Source of the DNA: Pseudarthrobacter sp. NIBRBAC000502770
GTDB lineage: Bacteria; Actinomycetota; Actinomycetes; Actinomycetales; Micrococcaceae
DNA: 64,000 nt
Assembly (NCBI RefSeq): GCF_006517815.1
Contig: NZ_CP041198.1
Span: 2,232,001 to 2,296,000 of the forward strand
Direction of reading: 5' to 3'
The notes below the pieces were generated by a model. It did no database searches, had not been told where the DNA came from, and was given only the letters and a program-made list of their open reading frames with translations. How positions within the stretch are numbered: position 1 is the stretch's first letter; every line of letters begins with the position of its first letter. The position numbers and the translations under genes are program-made. This document shows, in pieces, positions 20,733-30,128 of the stretch.

Positions 20733-21617
20733 ATGAGTCGATTGAACTCCAGGGAGTGGCAGGATGCCGCCATGGTGATGGCCCTGCTGGTGCTCGGCTT
20801 CCTGCTCAGCGTCCTGGGATCAGGGCTGTTGGAACAATGGCGGGTTTCGGCAGCCGGCGCGCAGGAAGCATCCGTTGAATTCCTCCTGGCTGCGGCCGCG
20901 GCCGCTGCCGGTATGGGGCTATTGCTGTGGTGGGTATTTTCGATGGGGTGTGCTGGAACTTCCCTCCTGCTGGAGCGGCTGGGGCGGCATAGGGCCGCGG
21001 CCGCCACCCGCAAGCTCTCTCCCGCCTTCATGCGAAGGGCACTGGTCGCCGCCCTCTCGATACAGCTGTTGGCAGGGGCCGCAGCGCAGGCCGCCACCAC
21101 TGGGCCGGGGCCGGAGTGGACACCAACTTACGGGCAATCCTCCGCGGCTCCTTCCACTCATGCACCGGCCAACGGCGTTCCGGCCACGGACCAGGATGGC
21201 CAGCCCGGGATCCCTTCCCCAGCTCAACAGGTCAGCACGGAGACCCCACGGACCATTTTGGAAAACGCGTCGCCCCAATGGCAGCCAACGGCCGGGACGC
21301 CCACCACCGCACTTACCCCAGGGTGGCAGCCCGCTTCCCCTGTCGTTGAACCTGGCCTGCTCGCCGCACCCCAAAGCAGGACCACGGCGGGGCCGAAGCC
21401 GGAGGGTCCTGGAACGGATACGCAGCCGGACCAAGTTACCGTTCTCGCCGGGGACACGCTGTGGTCCATCGTGGCCGCCCAGTTGGGGCCGGGGGCATCG
21501 GATGTGGACATAGCCCTTGAGTGGCCGCGGTGGTATGCAGCGAACCGGGCCGTTATTGGTGGCAGTCCGGACGTCCTGCTTCCGGGCCAGATTCTTCAGG
21601 CGCCTGCAGGACCCTAG
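20733..21617 (+). CDS. Membrane-anchored LysM-domain protein
   Basis: 294 residues. Three hydrophobic segments (about 13-31, 50-70 and 103-121) are followed by a long Pro/Thr/Ala-rich linker. A C-terminal LysM domain begins VTVLAGDTLWSIVAAQLG and ends LPGQILQAPAGP, but is longer than a canonical repeat because of the insert DVDIALEWPRWYAANR. LysM domains bind N-acetylglucosamine glycans, so the protein probably links membrane and peptidoglycan. Similar LysM proteins with this Trp-rich insert recur in actinobacteria near secA and Rv3235-family genes. It ends 151 bases before the Rv3235-family gene on the same strand. Confidence 0.8.
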   Translation: MSRLNSREWQDAAMVMALLVLGFLLSVLGSGLLEQWRVSAAGAQEASVEFLLAAAAAAAGMGLLLWWVFSMGCAGTSLLLERLGRHRAAAATRKLSPAFMRRALVAALSIQLLAGAAAQAATTGPGPEWTPTYGQSSAAPSTHAPANGVPATDQDGQPGIPSPAQQVSTETPRTILENASPQWQPTAGTPTTALTPGWQPASPVVEPGLLAAPQSRTTAGPKPEGPGTDTQPDQVTVLAGDTLWSIVAAQLGPGASDVDIALEWPRWYAANRAVIGGSPDVLLPGQILQAPAGP

Positions 21618-21768
21618 CGTTCACCGCCCCCGTTGCGCCCGCCACGTGTCCGGCAGGACCGGGACGTCGCACCACTATGCCTTCACGCCGTATCTGCATG
21701 GCCTGCGGAGCCATCCAACGCCAATACAGCCGCTCAAACCGTCAGCTATCTGAAGCAAGGGGAAAACA

Positions 21769-22275
21769 ATGACCGCAGTGACACCGGTACGGGCCGTCCG
21801 GGAGATGGCCGCCAACACCGTCAACGGCGGAACGGGCTTGGCCAAACCCCCGTCGGGGACAGGCAACGCGGCGCCCGCAGGCCCGCCCCCCGGTGCGAAC
21901 ACGCCGTCACTGCGGCCAATCAACGAGGCAGCGGAAGTCAAGGCCATCACCAGGGGAACGGTCCAGGCCTCCATGGAAGTCCTTGCCGGGGTCCGGCCCA
22001 TTCACCAGTTGGCTCGGCGCCTTGATCCGCGGTGCCTCGCATCGCTGCAGCACCGGGCCGCACTGATCAGGAGGGAACTTACAAGGACGGGGAATCCCGC
22101 GCTGGCCCGGCTCCACCGGAATTCCACTGTCCGCTCAGTGCGGGTGTGCGAGGTGGCCGAGGGGATCTACGAGGCAAGTGCCGTGGTGGTGGATGACGTC
22201 CGGGCACGTGCCGTTGCCGTCCGGCTTGAGCGCAGCAAGCAGGTTTGGCGGGTCGTTGAACTCGTTATCGGTTGA
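21769..22275 (+). CDS. Rv3235-family protein
   Basis: 168 residues with AAGGGGA ahead of the ATG. After a disordered Gly/Pro-rich start of about 45 residues comes a compact domain: ITRGTVQASMEVLAGVRPIHQLARRLD, then VRSVRVCEVAEGIYEASAVV and AVAVRLERSKQVWRVVELVIG. This matches the Rv3235 family found across actinobacteria close to secA; its biochemical role is unknown. The VAEGIYEASAVVVDD stretch with RARAVAVRLE looks like a small beta-sheet adaptor fold. Confidence 0.85.
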   Translation: MTAVTPVRAVREMAANTVNGGTGLAKPPSGTGNAAPAGPPPGANTPSLRPINEAAEVKAITRGTVQASMEVLAGVRPIHQLARRLDPRCLASLQHRAALIRRELTRTGNPALARLHRNSTVRSVRVCEVAEGIYEASAVVVDDVRARAVAVRLERSKQVWRVVELVIG

Positions 22276-22320
22276 CTCTCCGAAGGCAGCACGGGACAGA
22301 AACGCTGTCCGACAACCAAT

Positions 22321-22350
22321 CAGGGCAGGGGCCCTGAGGCCCCTGCCCTG
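22321..22350. terminator. Bidirectional hairpin between the Rv3235-family gene and secA
   Basis: Perfect 13-bp arms CAGGGCAGGGGCC and GGCCCCTGCCCTG with a CTGA loop, between two convergent genes, followed by TTGACC on the plus strand. A strong GC hairpin with only a short T stretch, as is usual in this genus. Confidence 0.8.
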
Positions 22351-22386
22351 TTGACCAACGCCGTCAATGATTTTGCGACGCTGCCG

Positions 22387-25128
22387 CTACTTCTTCTTTT
22401 TCTTCGCGGGGCGCTTGGCCGCGTCCTGTGCAGCTGCCTTGGCAGGATTGCCGGATCGTCCGCTTCCTGCGCGGGTTTCCACCCGGGTCTGGGTACCGCC
22501 GCTCTCGCTGGGAGCCGTGTACTGGAGCTGTGCCGGCTTTTCGGGGGCCTCGAGGCCGGCTGCATGAACCTGCGGGTCCACGTGTTCAGTGTGGCCGCCG
22601 GCGGCGTCCGGAACCACAACATCCTGTGCCGGCGTCACTTCCACCTCAAGGTTGTACAGGAATCCGACGCTTTCCTCCCGGATGGCTTCCATCATGCTTT
22701 GGAACATGGCGAAACCTTCGCGCTGGTACTCCACCAGCGGATCACGCTGCGCCATGGCGCGCAGGCCAATGCCCTCCTTGAGGTAATCCATCTCGTAGAG
22801 GTGTTCCTGCCATTTGCGGCCAATGACGGACAGGACCACACGGCGTTCGAGCTCGCGCATGCTTTCGGAGCCGATGACCTCCTCGCGGGACTGGTACACC
22901 AGCCGGGCGTCGGAAAGGATTTCCTCCTTCAGCAGTTCCACCGTGACCCTGGACTTGCCGCCGGCTTCTTCGATGATGTCTTCCGCGGTAACGCTGACAG
23001 GGTAGAGCGTTTTAAGGTTCGTCCACAGCTGGTGGAAGTCCCAGTCGTCCCCGTTCCCTTCTCCGGTAGCGGCGTCGATCAGGGCCGTGATGGTGTCCTC
23101 AATGAAGAACTGCACCTTCTCGTGGAGGTCGTCGCCCTCAAGGATGCGGCGGCGGTCGCTGTAGATGGCTTCGCGCTGGCGGTTGAGGACGTCGTCGTAT
23201 TTCAGGACGTTCTTTCGCTGCTCGGCGTTCCGGCCCTCCACTTGTCCCTGGGCGGAGGCGATGGCCCGGGACACGAGCTTCGATTCCAGCGCAACGTCGT
23301 CCGGCACGGAGCTGTTCATCAGCCGTTCCGCGGCGCCGGAGTTGAAGAGCCGCATGAGGTCATCGGTCAGCGACAGGTAGAAGCGGGACTCACCGGGGTC
23401 GCCCTGGCGGCCGGAGCGGCCGCGGAGCTGGTTGTCGATGCGGCGTGATTCGTGGCGCTCGGTGCCCAGGACGTAGAGGCCCCCGAGGTCCAGGACTTCC
23501 TCGTGTTCGTCTTTGACGGACTGCTTGGCTGCTTCGAGCGCTGCGGGCCACGCGGCCTCGTACTCTTCGGAGTTCTCCTCCGGATCAAGCCCGCGCTTGG
23601 CAAGTTCGGCGACGGCCGTGAATTCGGCGTTGCCGCCCAGCATGATGTCCGTACCGCGGCCTGCCATGTTGGTGGCCACGGTAACAGCGCCCTTGCGTCC
23701 CGCCTGGGCGACGATGGCAGCTTCACGGGCGTGGTTCTTGGCGTTCAGAACCTCGTGGCGGATGCCTTCCTTGGCGAGGAGCTTGGACAGGTACTCGCTC
23801 TTCTCCACGCTGGTGGTGCCCACAAGGACAGGCTGGCCTTTTTCGTGGCGTTCGGCGATATCGCGCACCACGGCGTCGAACTTTACAACTTCGTTCTTGA
23901 AGACGAGGTCCGGCTGGTCGATCCGCTGCATGTCCCTGTTGGTGGGAATGGCAACGACGCCGAGCTTGTATGTGCTCATGAACTCGGCCGCCTCAGTCTC
24001 GGCGGTACCGGTCATGCCGGAAAGCTTGCCGAACATGCGGAAGTAGTTCTGCAGCGTCACGGTGGCGAGGGTCTGGTTTTCCGCCTTGATCTCGACGCCT
24101 TCCTTGGCCTCGATCGCCTGGTGCATGCCTTCGTTGTAGCGCCGGCCCGCCAGGATGCGGCCTGTGTGCTCGTCCACGATCAGCACTTCGCCGTCCAGGA
24201 TGACGTAGTCCTTGTCGCGCTTGAACAGTTCCTTGGCCTTGATGGCGTTGTTCAGGAACCCAATCAGGGGCGTGTTTGCTGACTCGTACAGGTTGGAGAT
24301 GCCCAGGTAGTCTTCGACCTTCTCGATGCCGGTCTCCAGCACGCCCACCGTGCGCTTCTTTTCGTCGACCTCGTAGTCCTTGTCCGCCTGCAGCCGGAGC
24401 ACGACCTTGGCGAATTCGCTGTACCAGCGGTTGGTGTCCCCCTGCGCCGGGCCGGAGATGATCAACGGCGTACGTGCCTCGTCGATGAGGATGGAGTCAA
24501 CTTCGTCCACGATGGCGAAGTTGTGGCCACGCTGGACCAGCTCGGTCCGGTCCCACGCCATATTGTCGCGCAGGTAGTCGAACCCGAACTCGTTGTTGGT
24601 CCCGTAGGTGATGTCGGCTGCATACTGCTGGCGGCGGACAGCCGGATCCTGGTTGGCGAGAATAACGCCGCTCGTCAGCCCAAGGAAGCGGTAGACACGG
24701 CCCATGAGCTCTGACTGGTATTCGGCGAGGTAGTCGTTGACCGTGACCACATGGACGCCCTTGCCGGTGAGGGCGTTCAGGTAGGCGGGAGCGGTCGCCA
24801 CCAGGGTCTTGCCTTCACCGGTCTTCATTTCGGCAATATTGCCAAGGTGCAGGGCGGCACCACCCATCAGCTGGACGTCGAAGTGGCGCATGCCCAAGGT
24901 ACGGGACGACGCTTCGCGTACAGCAGCGAACGCTTCCGGAAGCAGGTCATCAAGCTTTTCGCCATCCTGGTGGCGTGCCCGGAGGCGGTCCGTTTCTTCC
25001 CGCAGTTCCGCGTCGGTAAAGGTCTTGAATGAGTCTTCGAGGGCGTTAATGGAATCGGCGTAGTTCCGCAGCTGCCGGAGTGTTTTCTTGTCACCCGTGC
25101 GGAGAATTTTTTCGATAAGTGATGCCAC
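22387..25128 (-). CDS. secA: Preprotein translocase ATPase SecA
   Basis: 913 residues, the housekeeping SecA that drives proteins through SecYEG. Visible motifs: MKTGEGKTL (Walker A, 104-108), [47 protein letters not shown] (DEVD 208-211), the preprotein-crosslinking region, [17 protein letters not shown] and [12 protein letters not shown] of the second nucleotide-binding domain. The tail ends in Ala/Lys-rich sequence with a poly-lysine end and has no CxC zinc motif. It lies downstream of hpf and a YcaQ-like gene, close to the usual mycobacterial order. Confidence 0.97.
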   Translation of the reverse strand: MASLIEKILRTGDKKTLRQLRNYADSINALEDSFKTFTDAELREETDRLRARHQDGEKLDDLLPEAFAAVREASSRTLGMRHFDVQLMGGAALHLGNIAEMKTGEGKTLVATAPAYLNALTGKGVHVVTVNDYLAEYQSELMGRVYRFLGLTSGVILANQDPAVRRQQYAADITYGTNNEFGFDYLRDNMAWDRTELVQRGHNFAIVDEVDSILIDEARTPLIISGPAQGDTNRWYSEFAKVVLRLQADKDYEVDEKKRTVGVLETGIEKVEDYLGISNLYESANTPLIGFLNNAIKAKELFKRDKDYVILDGEVLIVDEHTGRILAGRRYNEGMHQAIEAKEGVEIKAENQTLATVTLQNYFRMFGKLSGMTGTAETEAAEFMSTYKLGVVAIPTNRDMQRIDQPDLVFKNEVVKFDAVVRDIAERHEKGQPVLVGTTSVEKSEYLSKLLAKEGIRHEVLNAKNHAREAAIVAQAGRKGAVTVATNMAGRGTDIMLGGNAEFTAVAELAKRGLDPEENSEEYEAAWPAALEAAKQSVKDEHEEVLDLGGLYVLGTERHESRRIDNQLRGRSGRQGDPGESRFYLSLTDDLMRLFNSGAAERLMNSSVPDDVALESKLVSRAIASAQGQVEGRNAEQRKNVLKYDDVLNRQREAIYSDRRRILEGDDLHEKVQFFIEDTITALIDAATGEGNGDDWDFHQLWTNLKTLYPVSVTAEDIIEEAGGKSRVTVELLKEEILSDARLVYQSREEVIGSESMRELERRVVLSVIGRKWQEHLYEMDYLKEGIGLRAMAQRDPLVEYQREGFAMFQSMMEAIREESVGFLYNLEVEVTPAQDVVVPDAAGGHTEHVDPQVHAAGLEAPEKPAQLQYTAPSESGGTQTRVETRAGSGRSGNPAKAAAQDAAKRPAKKKKK

Positions 25129-25227
25129 GTGAAGATGCTCCCAGTCTGATGCCGCCGAATTCTGGCGTGTTCAGTCTACGGGAGAGACACGCGGCCGGTG
25201 CCCCTTTTCCCTGAGAGCGGATACTCC

Positions 25228-26439
25228 CTAGAGCCGCGCCAGCCCGTGGGCCACGGCGGCGGCAAGGTCCCCTGCCGGCTCCACTTCGACGTCGGGCAGG
25301 CCAAGCCATTGGGCCATGAGGGCCAGCTCAGCCGCGAGTTCGACGGCGGTGTCCGGGGGTGCGTCCGGCTCGGCGAACGCGGACCTCACCAGAAGCCGCC
25401 CGGCTGCCCGGTCCGCTTTAAGGTCCACCCGTGCCACCATCCTGTCGCGCAACAGGAAAGGGAGCACGTAGTAGCCGTAGCGCCGTTTGGGCTCCGGGGT
25501 GTAGATCTCGATCCGGTAATGGAACCCAAAGAGTTCGAACAGGCGCCGCCGCTCGAAGACCAGGGAATCGAACGGGCTCAGCAGCGCACGCCCGGTGGCC
25601 TGCCGCGGCAGCACGGAATCCACGTGCCTGAATACCTTCCGTTCCCAGCCGGCCACGGTGACGGGCTCCAGCCTGCCGTGCTCCACCAGATGCTGAACGG
25701 CCAGCGCCGTTGCCTTGACCGGAGTCCGGAAGTAGTCGGCGAAGCAGCGGACGCTGCCGATACCGTGTGCCTGGGCTGCCGCGTCGGTCAGGCGGCGGAG
25801 TGCGGCCACGGCATCACCGTCCGATGCCGCTGCCGCCAGGTGTGGGAGGACTTTGGAGGTCAGCGTGTACCGGCGTTCGAACTGGGCGGTCCTGGAAGCG
25901 GCCGATACCAGTCCTTCTTCGAAGAGGTGCTCCAGGACGCGCTTCACGGCGTTCCAGTTCCACCCCCAGTTCTCCGCCTGTCTATCTTCGACATGCCCGA
26001 TCCGTGCCGTCAGTTCCGACGCCGTCATGGGTCGGGAGCTGGCGAGAACCGCCAGGATCCTGGCCGCCACGTCGTTGCGGAGCCCTGGGTCCATGCGGGA
26101 GGCGCCTACCCATGCCCGTTTCTGCCATAGAAGGAGGTCCCGGTAGTGCTCCGGCCGGATGAAGCTTGCTTCGTGGGCCCAATACTCGAGCATCCGCCGC
26201 GGTTGGCTGCCGGACATACGTTGCAGGATGTCCCGGTCGTAGTTGCCAAGACGTGAATAGAAGGGAAGGAAGTGGCTGCGGACCAGGACGTTGACGGAAT
26301 CGATCTGGACGAGCTGGAGACGGGCAAAGGTGCGGCCCACCGTCCGTGCTGTCACGGGGCCGGTGGGCCGTCCTCTGTGGAGTCCCTGCGCTGCCAGTGC
26401 GATCCGCCGTGCCTGGTCCAGGCTCAGCGATGCCGGCAA
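25228..26439 (-). CDS. YcaQ/AlkX-like winged-helix DNA glycosylase family protein
   Basis: 403 residues of the HTH_42 family. LSLDQARRIALAAQGL opens the protein, then LQLVQIDSVNVLVRSHFLPF with the Q-x-D catalytic signature (Q45, D47) that YcaQ/AlkX glycosylases use to unhook interstrand crosslinks. EYWAHEASFI, GWNWNAVKRVLEHLFEEG and SPFDSLVFERRRLFELFGF, all family landmarks, follow. The enzyme would excise alkylated purines, including crosslinks. It sits between hpf and secA, with 30 and 99 bases to its neighbours. Confidence 0.85.
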   Translation of the reverse strand: MPASLSLDQARRIALAAQGLHRGRPTGPVTARTVGRTFARLQLVQIDSVNVLVRSHFLPFYSRLGNYDRDILQRMSGSQPRRMLEYWAHEASFIRPEHYRDLLLWQKRAWVGASRMDPGLRNDVAARILAVLASSRPMTASELTARIGHVEDRQAENWGWNWNAVKRVLEHLFEEGLVSAASRTAQFERRYTLTSKVLPHLAAAASDGDAVAALRRLTDAAAQAHGIGSVRCFADYFRTPVKATALAVQHLVEHGRLEPVTVAGWERKVFRHVDSVLPRQATGRALLSPFDSLVFERRRLFELFGFHYRIEIYTPEPKRRYGYYVLPFLLRDRMVARVDLKADRAAGRLLVRSAFAEPDAPPDTAVELAAELALMAQWLGLPDVEVEPAGDLAAAVAHGLARL

Positions 26440-26469
26440 TTCAGTCCTCTCTGGTGGTTGATGCCGCCT

Positions 26470-27195
26470 TTAAGCGTTGGCGGGGGCGTCGTCCGAGCGG
26501 TAAGCGAGGACCTTTTCCTCAACCACCGTGTCCCCCGGTTCGCACTCGTGGTCCAGGGTGATGACGCCGTAGGTCCAGCCGCGGCGGCGGTATACGACCG
26601 ATGGTGTGTTGGTGGCTTTGTCGACGAAGAGATAGAAGTCGTGGCCTACAAGCTCCATGTTGTCCACGGCGTCGTCAAGCGTCATGGAGGCAGCGGGAAA
26701 GACCTTGCGACGGATCAGCACCGGCGAATTCCCGGCCGGGATGTCGTTCTCGACATCGTAGGGGGACTTTTCCTCGGCTGCCTGCGAGGATTCGCTCCAG
26801 CGGTTGGCTTCAAGGTACAGCGGCTCGTGTGCGCTGGCGGGTTCGAGGGAAGCGGTGGCTTCACGGACAGCCTTGGGGGTGTGGCGGCCATGGTGGACCT
26901 TCTTGCGGTCCTTTGCGCGCCGGAGCCGCTCAAGCAACTTGTTGTAGGCGAGGTCAAAGGCGGCAAATTTGTCTGCGGCGCTCGCTTCGGCGCGGATTAC
27001 AGGGCCCCTGCCCAGGACTGTCACCTCGACGGTCAACTGGTCGCCGGTCTGCCGGGCATTGGTCTCCTTGGAGACTTTCGTATCGACCCGCTGGATCTTG
27101 TCGCCAAGCGATTCGATCTTCGCGATCTTTTCCCCGGCGTACTCGCGGAACCGGTCTGAAACGGTCAGATTTCGTCCGCTGATCATAAACTCCAT
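26470..27195 (-). CDS. hpf: Long-form ribosome hibernation promoting factor
   Basis: 241 residues. The N-terminal HPF/RaiA domain (EFMISGRNLTVSDRFREYAG, KLLERLRRAKDRKKVHH) binds the 30S subunit. An acidic linker follows, then the C-terminal dimerisation domain (VLIRRKVFPAASMTLDDAV, MELVGHDFYLFVDKAT, VVYRRRGWTYGVI) that joins ribosomes into inactive 100S dimers. I choose the ATG at 27195 because GGAGG lies five bases ahead; an upstream ATG at 27234 lacks this. Confidence 0.95.
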   Translation of the reverse strand: MEFMISGRNLTVSDRFREYAGEKIAKIESLGDKIQRVDTKVSKETNARQTGDQLTVEVTVLGRGPVIRAEASAADKFAAFDLAYNKLLERLRRAKDRKKVHHGRHTPKAVREATASLEPASAHEPLYLEANRWSESSQAAEEKSPYDVENDIPAGNSPVLIRRKVFPAASMTLDDAVDNMELVGHDFYLFVDKATNTPSVVYRRRGWTYGVITLDHECEPGDTVVEEKVLAYRSDDAPANA

Positions 27196-27339
27196 GGTGC
27201 CCTCCAAATGACTTCGGTGACACGACGGCGGCACTTCCTTGGGCCCAGCTGTCTGACAGTCGAGCCCCTCTCCGAGCCGCCATCGAAAGGTACATTCTGT
27301 TCTTGGTACCCACCACCGACGTTAGTTCATAGCCACCTG

Positions 27340-28301
27340 TTATTCATCCTTTCCCGGTTTATTTTTTTCTAAGTCATGGCTCCTCCCGTGCGGTATGGGG
27401 ACCGGAGTGGCGGGGGCGGAGGCATCGGGCGGGCGTGTCGCCGCAAGCACCACAGCGCCCCTCACCTGGGCGCCGGCGACATGCAGGGCGCGGGCGGCTT
27501 CGCCAATGGTGGCACCGGTTGTCAGCACGTCATCGATGATGATGCAGGGACGGCCCAGGACCTTTTGGCGGTTGCCCGGACGGACCCGCATGGAACCTCT
27601 GACCCGTTGCGCACGGCTCCCCTGCCCAGGCCTTTTTGGCCGCCCATCCGGCCGGGGAGCAGGAGGCCCGGTCCAGGCTTCTTGGCCAGGACATCCGCGA
27701 CGTTGAGTCCAGGCAACTGCCGTGCCGCCTCTTTCAGGAGCAGGTGGACCGGGCTAAACCCCCGGTTGAGGTACGCGGCCGTGCCGGTAGGGACCGGAAC
27801 CAGCAGCACCCCGCTGCCGTCCCGGGCTGCAGCCCTGACCGCCGCGGCAAGTGCCCGGCCCAGGCTCCTGCGAAGCTGGTGCTGGCCGTGCCGCTTGAAA
27901 GAAAGCAGGCCCTGTGCCAGTTCGTCCCGGTACACACCCGCGGCAACCACCGGAAGCATGATGGTCCCGTCGACGTCCACCAACGCGGGCGCACCGCTTT
28001 CAGCCCGGAAGGGGCTCCGGGCCAGCCGGCGGATGCGGCTGGCGCAGGATGCGCAGAGAGTGCGGTCCTCCGCACCGCAGCAGACGCAGTCAACCGGCAC
28101 AGCCAGGGCCAGCAGATCCGCCGCTGCGCCGGACAACCAGTCCGTGAGCCGCAGGAGGACGGCCGCGTGCTCGTCCCTGTGCAAGGCGGGGAAAGGCGGT
28201 GGCGGGTGAAGGTCCGGGTCCATCCTCCGGGTACCCTCGGGGCCCGACGCCGTTGCGCCGCCTCCGCCTGATCTGCTGTTCATTCCTGAAGCATGCATCA
28301 C
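27340..28301 (-). pseudogene. comF: ComF-family phosphoribosyltransferase, frameshifted
   Basis: The N-terminal part (from 28301, or more likely a later start such as 28223) carries a zinc-finger-like VDCVCCGAEDRTLCASC, the LLVPVPTGTAAYLNRGFSPV element and RMGGQKGLGRGAVRNG, then runs into unrelated sequence and stops at 27522. The missing C-terminal part continues in another frame up to 27340: GSMRVRPGNRQKVLGRP and the phosphoribosyltransferase motif CIIIDDVLTTGATIGEAARA. One extra G in the GGG at 27603-27605 (minus strand) would restore GGG GTC AGA GGT TCC ATG and one continuous ComF protein. The break may be a real mutation or a homopolymer sequencing error. ComF proteins are linked to DNA uptake. 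Confidence 0.82.
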
Positions 28302-28412
28302 GTGAGCTCGGTGGTCAGGGCCCCTGCGCAGCTATGTGGACAACTCCGCCTGCGGCTGAAGCCCAGCGGCGGAACGGGTCCAGCAGGGTAGCGAGGGGAT
28401 TTGAAACCGGCC

Positions 28413-30128
28413 TCAGCCAGGAAAAGCGGGATCGATCGGGCCCTTGATCTGTGGCGACCAACCGTTGCCGAGCCGCTGGAAGATGCCCTCTCCGGACTGG
28501 ACGTAGATGTCGTCTGCACCGTTTCCGGCGCTGATGGCAACCAGCCCGGGCCAGGGCGCCAGCTGCTGCGGCTGCCCGGAGGTGAGCGAGAGAAGTTCCG
28601 GCGTGACGTTGGCCCCGGCTGCCCCCTTCATGACGACAACAGAGGTGCCATTCACCCACACCCCCTGGTCGGGATCGCCGGCAGTGGCCAGGGTGATCGG
28701 GGGTGTCAGTTCGCGCGGGGTGCCGTCGCCGGCGCGGATCACGCCCGTCACCTGCACCTTGGATTTCCCGTTCTGTTCAGAGATGACCAGGGCGCGCACG
28801 CCGTCGCGTGAGACGCGGAATTCCTTCACCGTCCGGCCGGCAAGCCACGACGGCGCCAGGGTCACCGACGGGACGGGCGCCCCCTCGGCCACGCCGGTGG
28901 GGTGAAACGCCACGACTTCGGTGGCGCCGGAGCCTCCCGGGCCGGCCGTCCACACCCAGTCGCTGACGCTGAAAGACGGCCTGCTGAGGGTGGTTCGGGT
29001 GGTCAGGGCACGCGCAGGTTGCCCCGGGCTGATGCTGTAAAGGGTGGTGCGGCCCTCGTTGAGGAAGGCTGCGGTCTGCGACACCGGAGATTCTGCGGGA
29101 TAGCGCGGGTTGAGGGCCGAGACCGGCTGCATGTCAGGCAAGGGTGAAACCCGGTTGTTCTCATAACGCACCAGTTCGTTGCCGCTGATGGCGATCTGGC
29201 GCGACGGAACGGTCCTGTCCAGCACGGGAGGAAGGACCGACCCGTTGTCCTCCACGCGAACCAGGTCCTGGTTGGCGCGCAGTTCAACATTGACCACATC
29301 CGGCTGGCTGCGGAAGGTCAGGGTCAGCTGCATCTGCATGCGCAGCCGGTCCTCCGCCGAGGTTTCCGTCAGTTCCTTGGCGGTCAGGTCCACCTGCGCG
29401 GCCCCGGAGACCACCGGGACGGACTCACGGGCCAGCTTGATGCCGGAGGGGAACGCGCTGGCGACGGCGCCGCGAAGGTAGGGCGCCGGACCGGACAGCA
29501 GCGCGCTGGTCATCGCTTTGACGGTCTTGTTCTTCAGGAACCAGCGGACGTCGGGGATGGCGTAGGTAAAGGTGGGGTCGTAGAAGTAGATGGGATACGC
29601 GCCGTAGATCACTTTGAACGTTTCCTCGGCGATGGCGGTCCCGTCAGGAATTGCGGAGATGCGCCACTCGCCGTCCACCTGGGTCACGGTCACGGGAATA
29701 CGTTCCACTGTGCCCGGCGGCGATTGGGTGGCGATGCCGTCAGCGTCCACCGTGTAGGAGACATCCAGCTCATAGTTGAAGACGTTTTCGGTGTCCGTGG
29801 GGACGACGCGCGCCTCGCGGTAGACGAGTGCGCGTTTGTCCGGTTTCCAGGACACGGCCGATGCCTGTGTCAGGTACTGTCGTGCCACCGCGTAGTCATC
29901 CTCGTAGCCGCTGCCGGCCCGGTAGAAGTAGTCGATGATGGTCTCGGGTGACGCGCCGGGCTGCGGCGCTGCGGGCAGGAAGACGGGTGCACTGACGTTG
30001 CCTGCACTGCTTTCGCTGCTCTTTCCTACCGGCCCGGAGGTGGGAATCCGTGCGCAACCCGCCAGGAGGACCATCAGCAGCGCAAGCAGCGCCGCGGGGT
30101 ACCTGGCATGGCGCACCCCGGCCCTCAT
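28413..30128 (-). CDS. lpqB: Lipoprotein LpqB
   Basis: 571 residues. A signal peptide ends in the lipobox VLLAGC (Cys 25), so the protein is anchored at the outer face of the membrane. Then come a GerMN-type region ([40 protein letters not shown]) and a C-terminal beta-propeller-like LpqB domain. LpqB is an accessory of the MtrA-MtrB two-component system and modulates MtrB signalling. The open frame extends to 30344, but the ATG at 30128 overlaps the mtrB stop (ATGA) and has GGAG ahead. Confidence 0.95.
   Translation of the reverse strand: MRAGVRHARYPAALLALLMVLLAGCARIPTSGPVGKSSESSAGNVSAPVFLPAAPQPGASPETIIDYFYRAGSGYEDDYAVARQYLTQASAVSWKPDKRALVYREARVVPTDTENVFNYELDVSYTVDADGIATQSPPGTVERIPVTVTQVDGEWRISAIPDGTAIAEETFKVIYGAYPIYFYDPTFTYAIPDVRWFLKNKTVKAMTSALLSGPAPYLRGAVASAFPSGIKLARESVPVVSGAAQVDLTAKELTETSAEDRLRMQMQLTLTFRSQPDVVNVELRANQDLVRVEDNGSVLPPVLDRTVPSRQIAISGNELVRYENNRVSPLPDMQPVSALNPRYPAESPVSQTAAFLNEGRTTLYSISPGQPARALTTRTTLSRPSFSVSDWVWTAGPGGSGATEVVAFHPTGVAEGAPVPSVTLAPSWLAGRTVKEFRVSRDGVRALVISEQNGKSKVQVTGVIRAGDGTPRELTPPITLATAGDPDQGVWVNGTSVVVMKGAAGANVTPELLSLTSGQPQQLAPWPGLVAISAGNGADDIYVQSGEGIFQRLGNGWSPQIKGPIDPAFPG

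Noticed and set aside
20597..21100. Long upstream extension of the 187-aa unknown gene
   Set aside because: It would lie antisense to the LysM protein and is Ala/Ser/Arg-rich with no homology; the ATG at 20596 gives a sensible protein.
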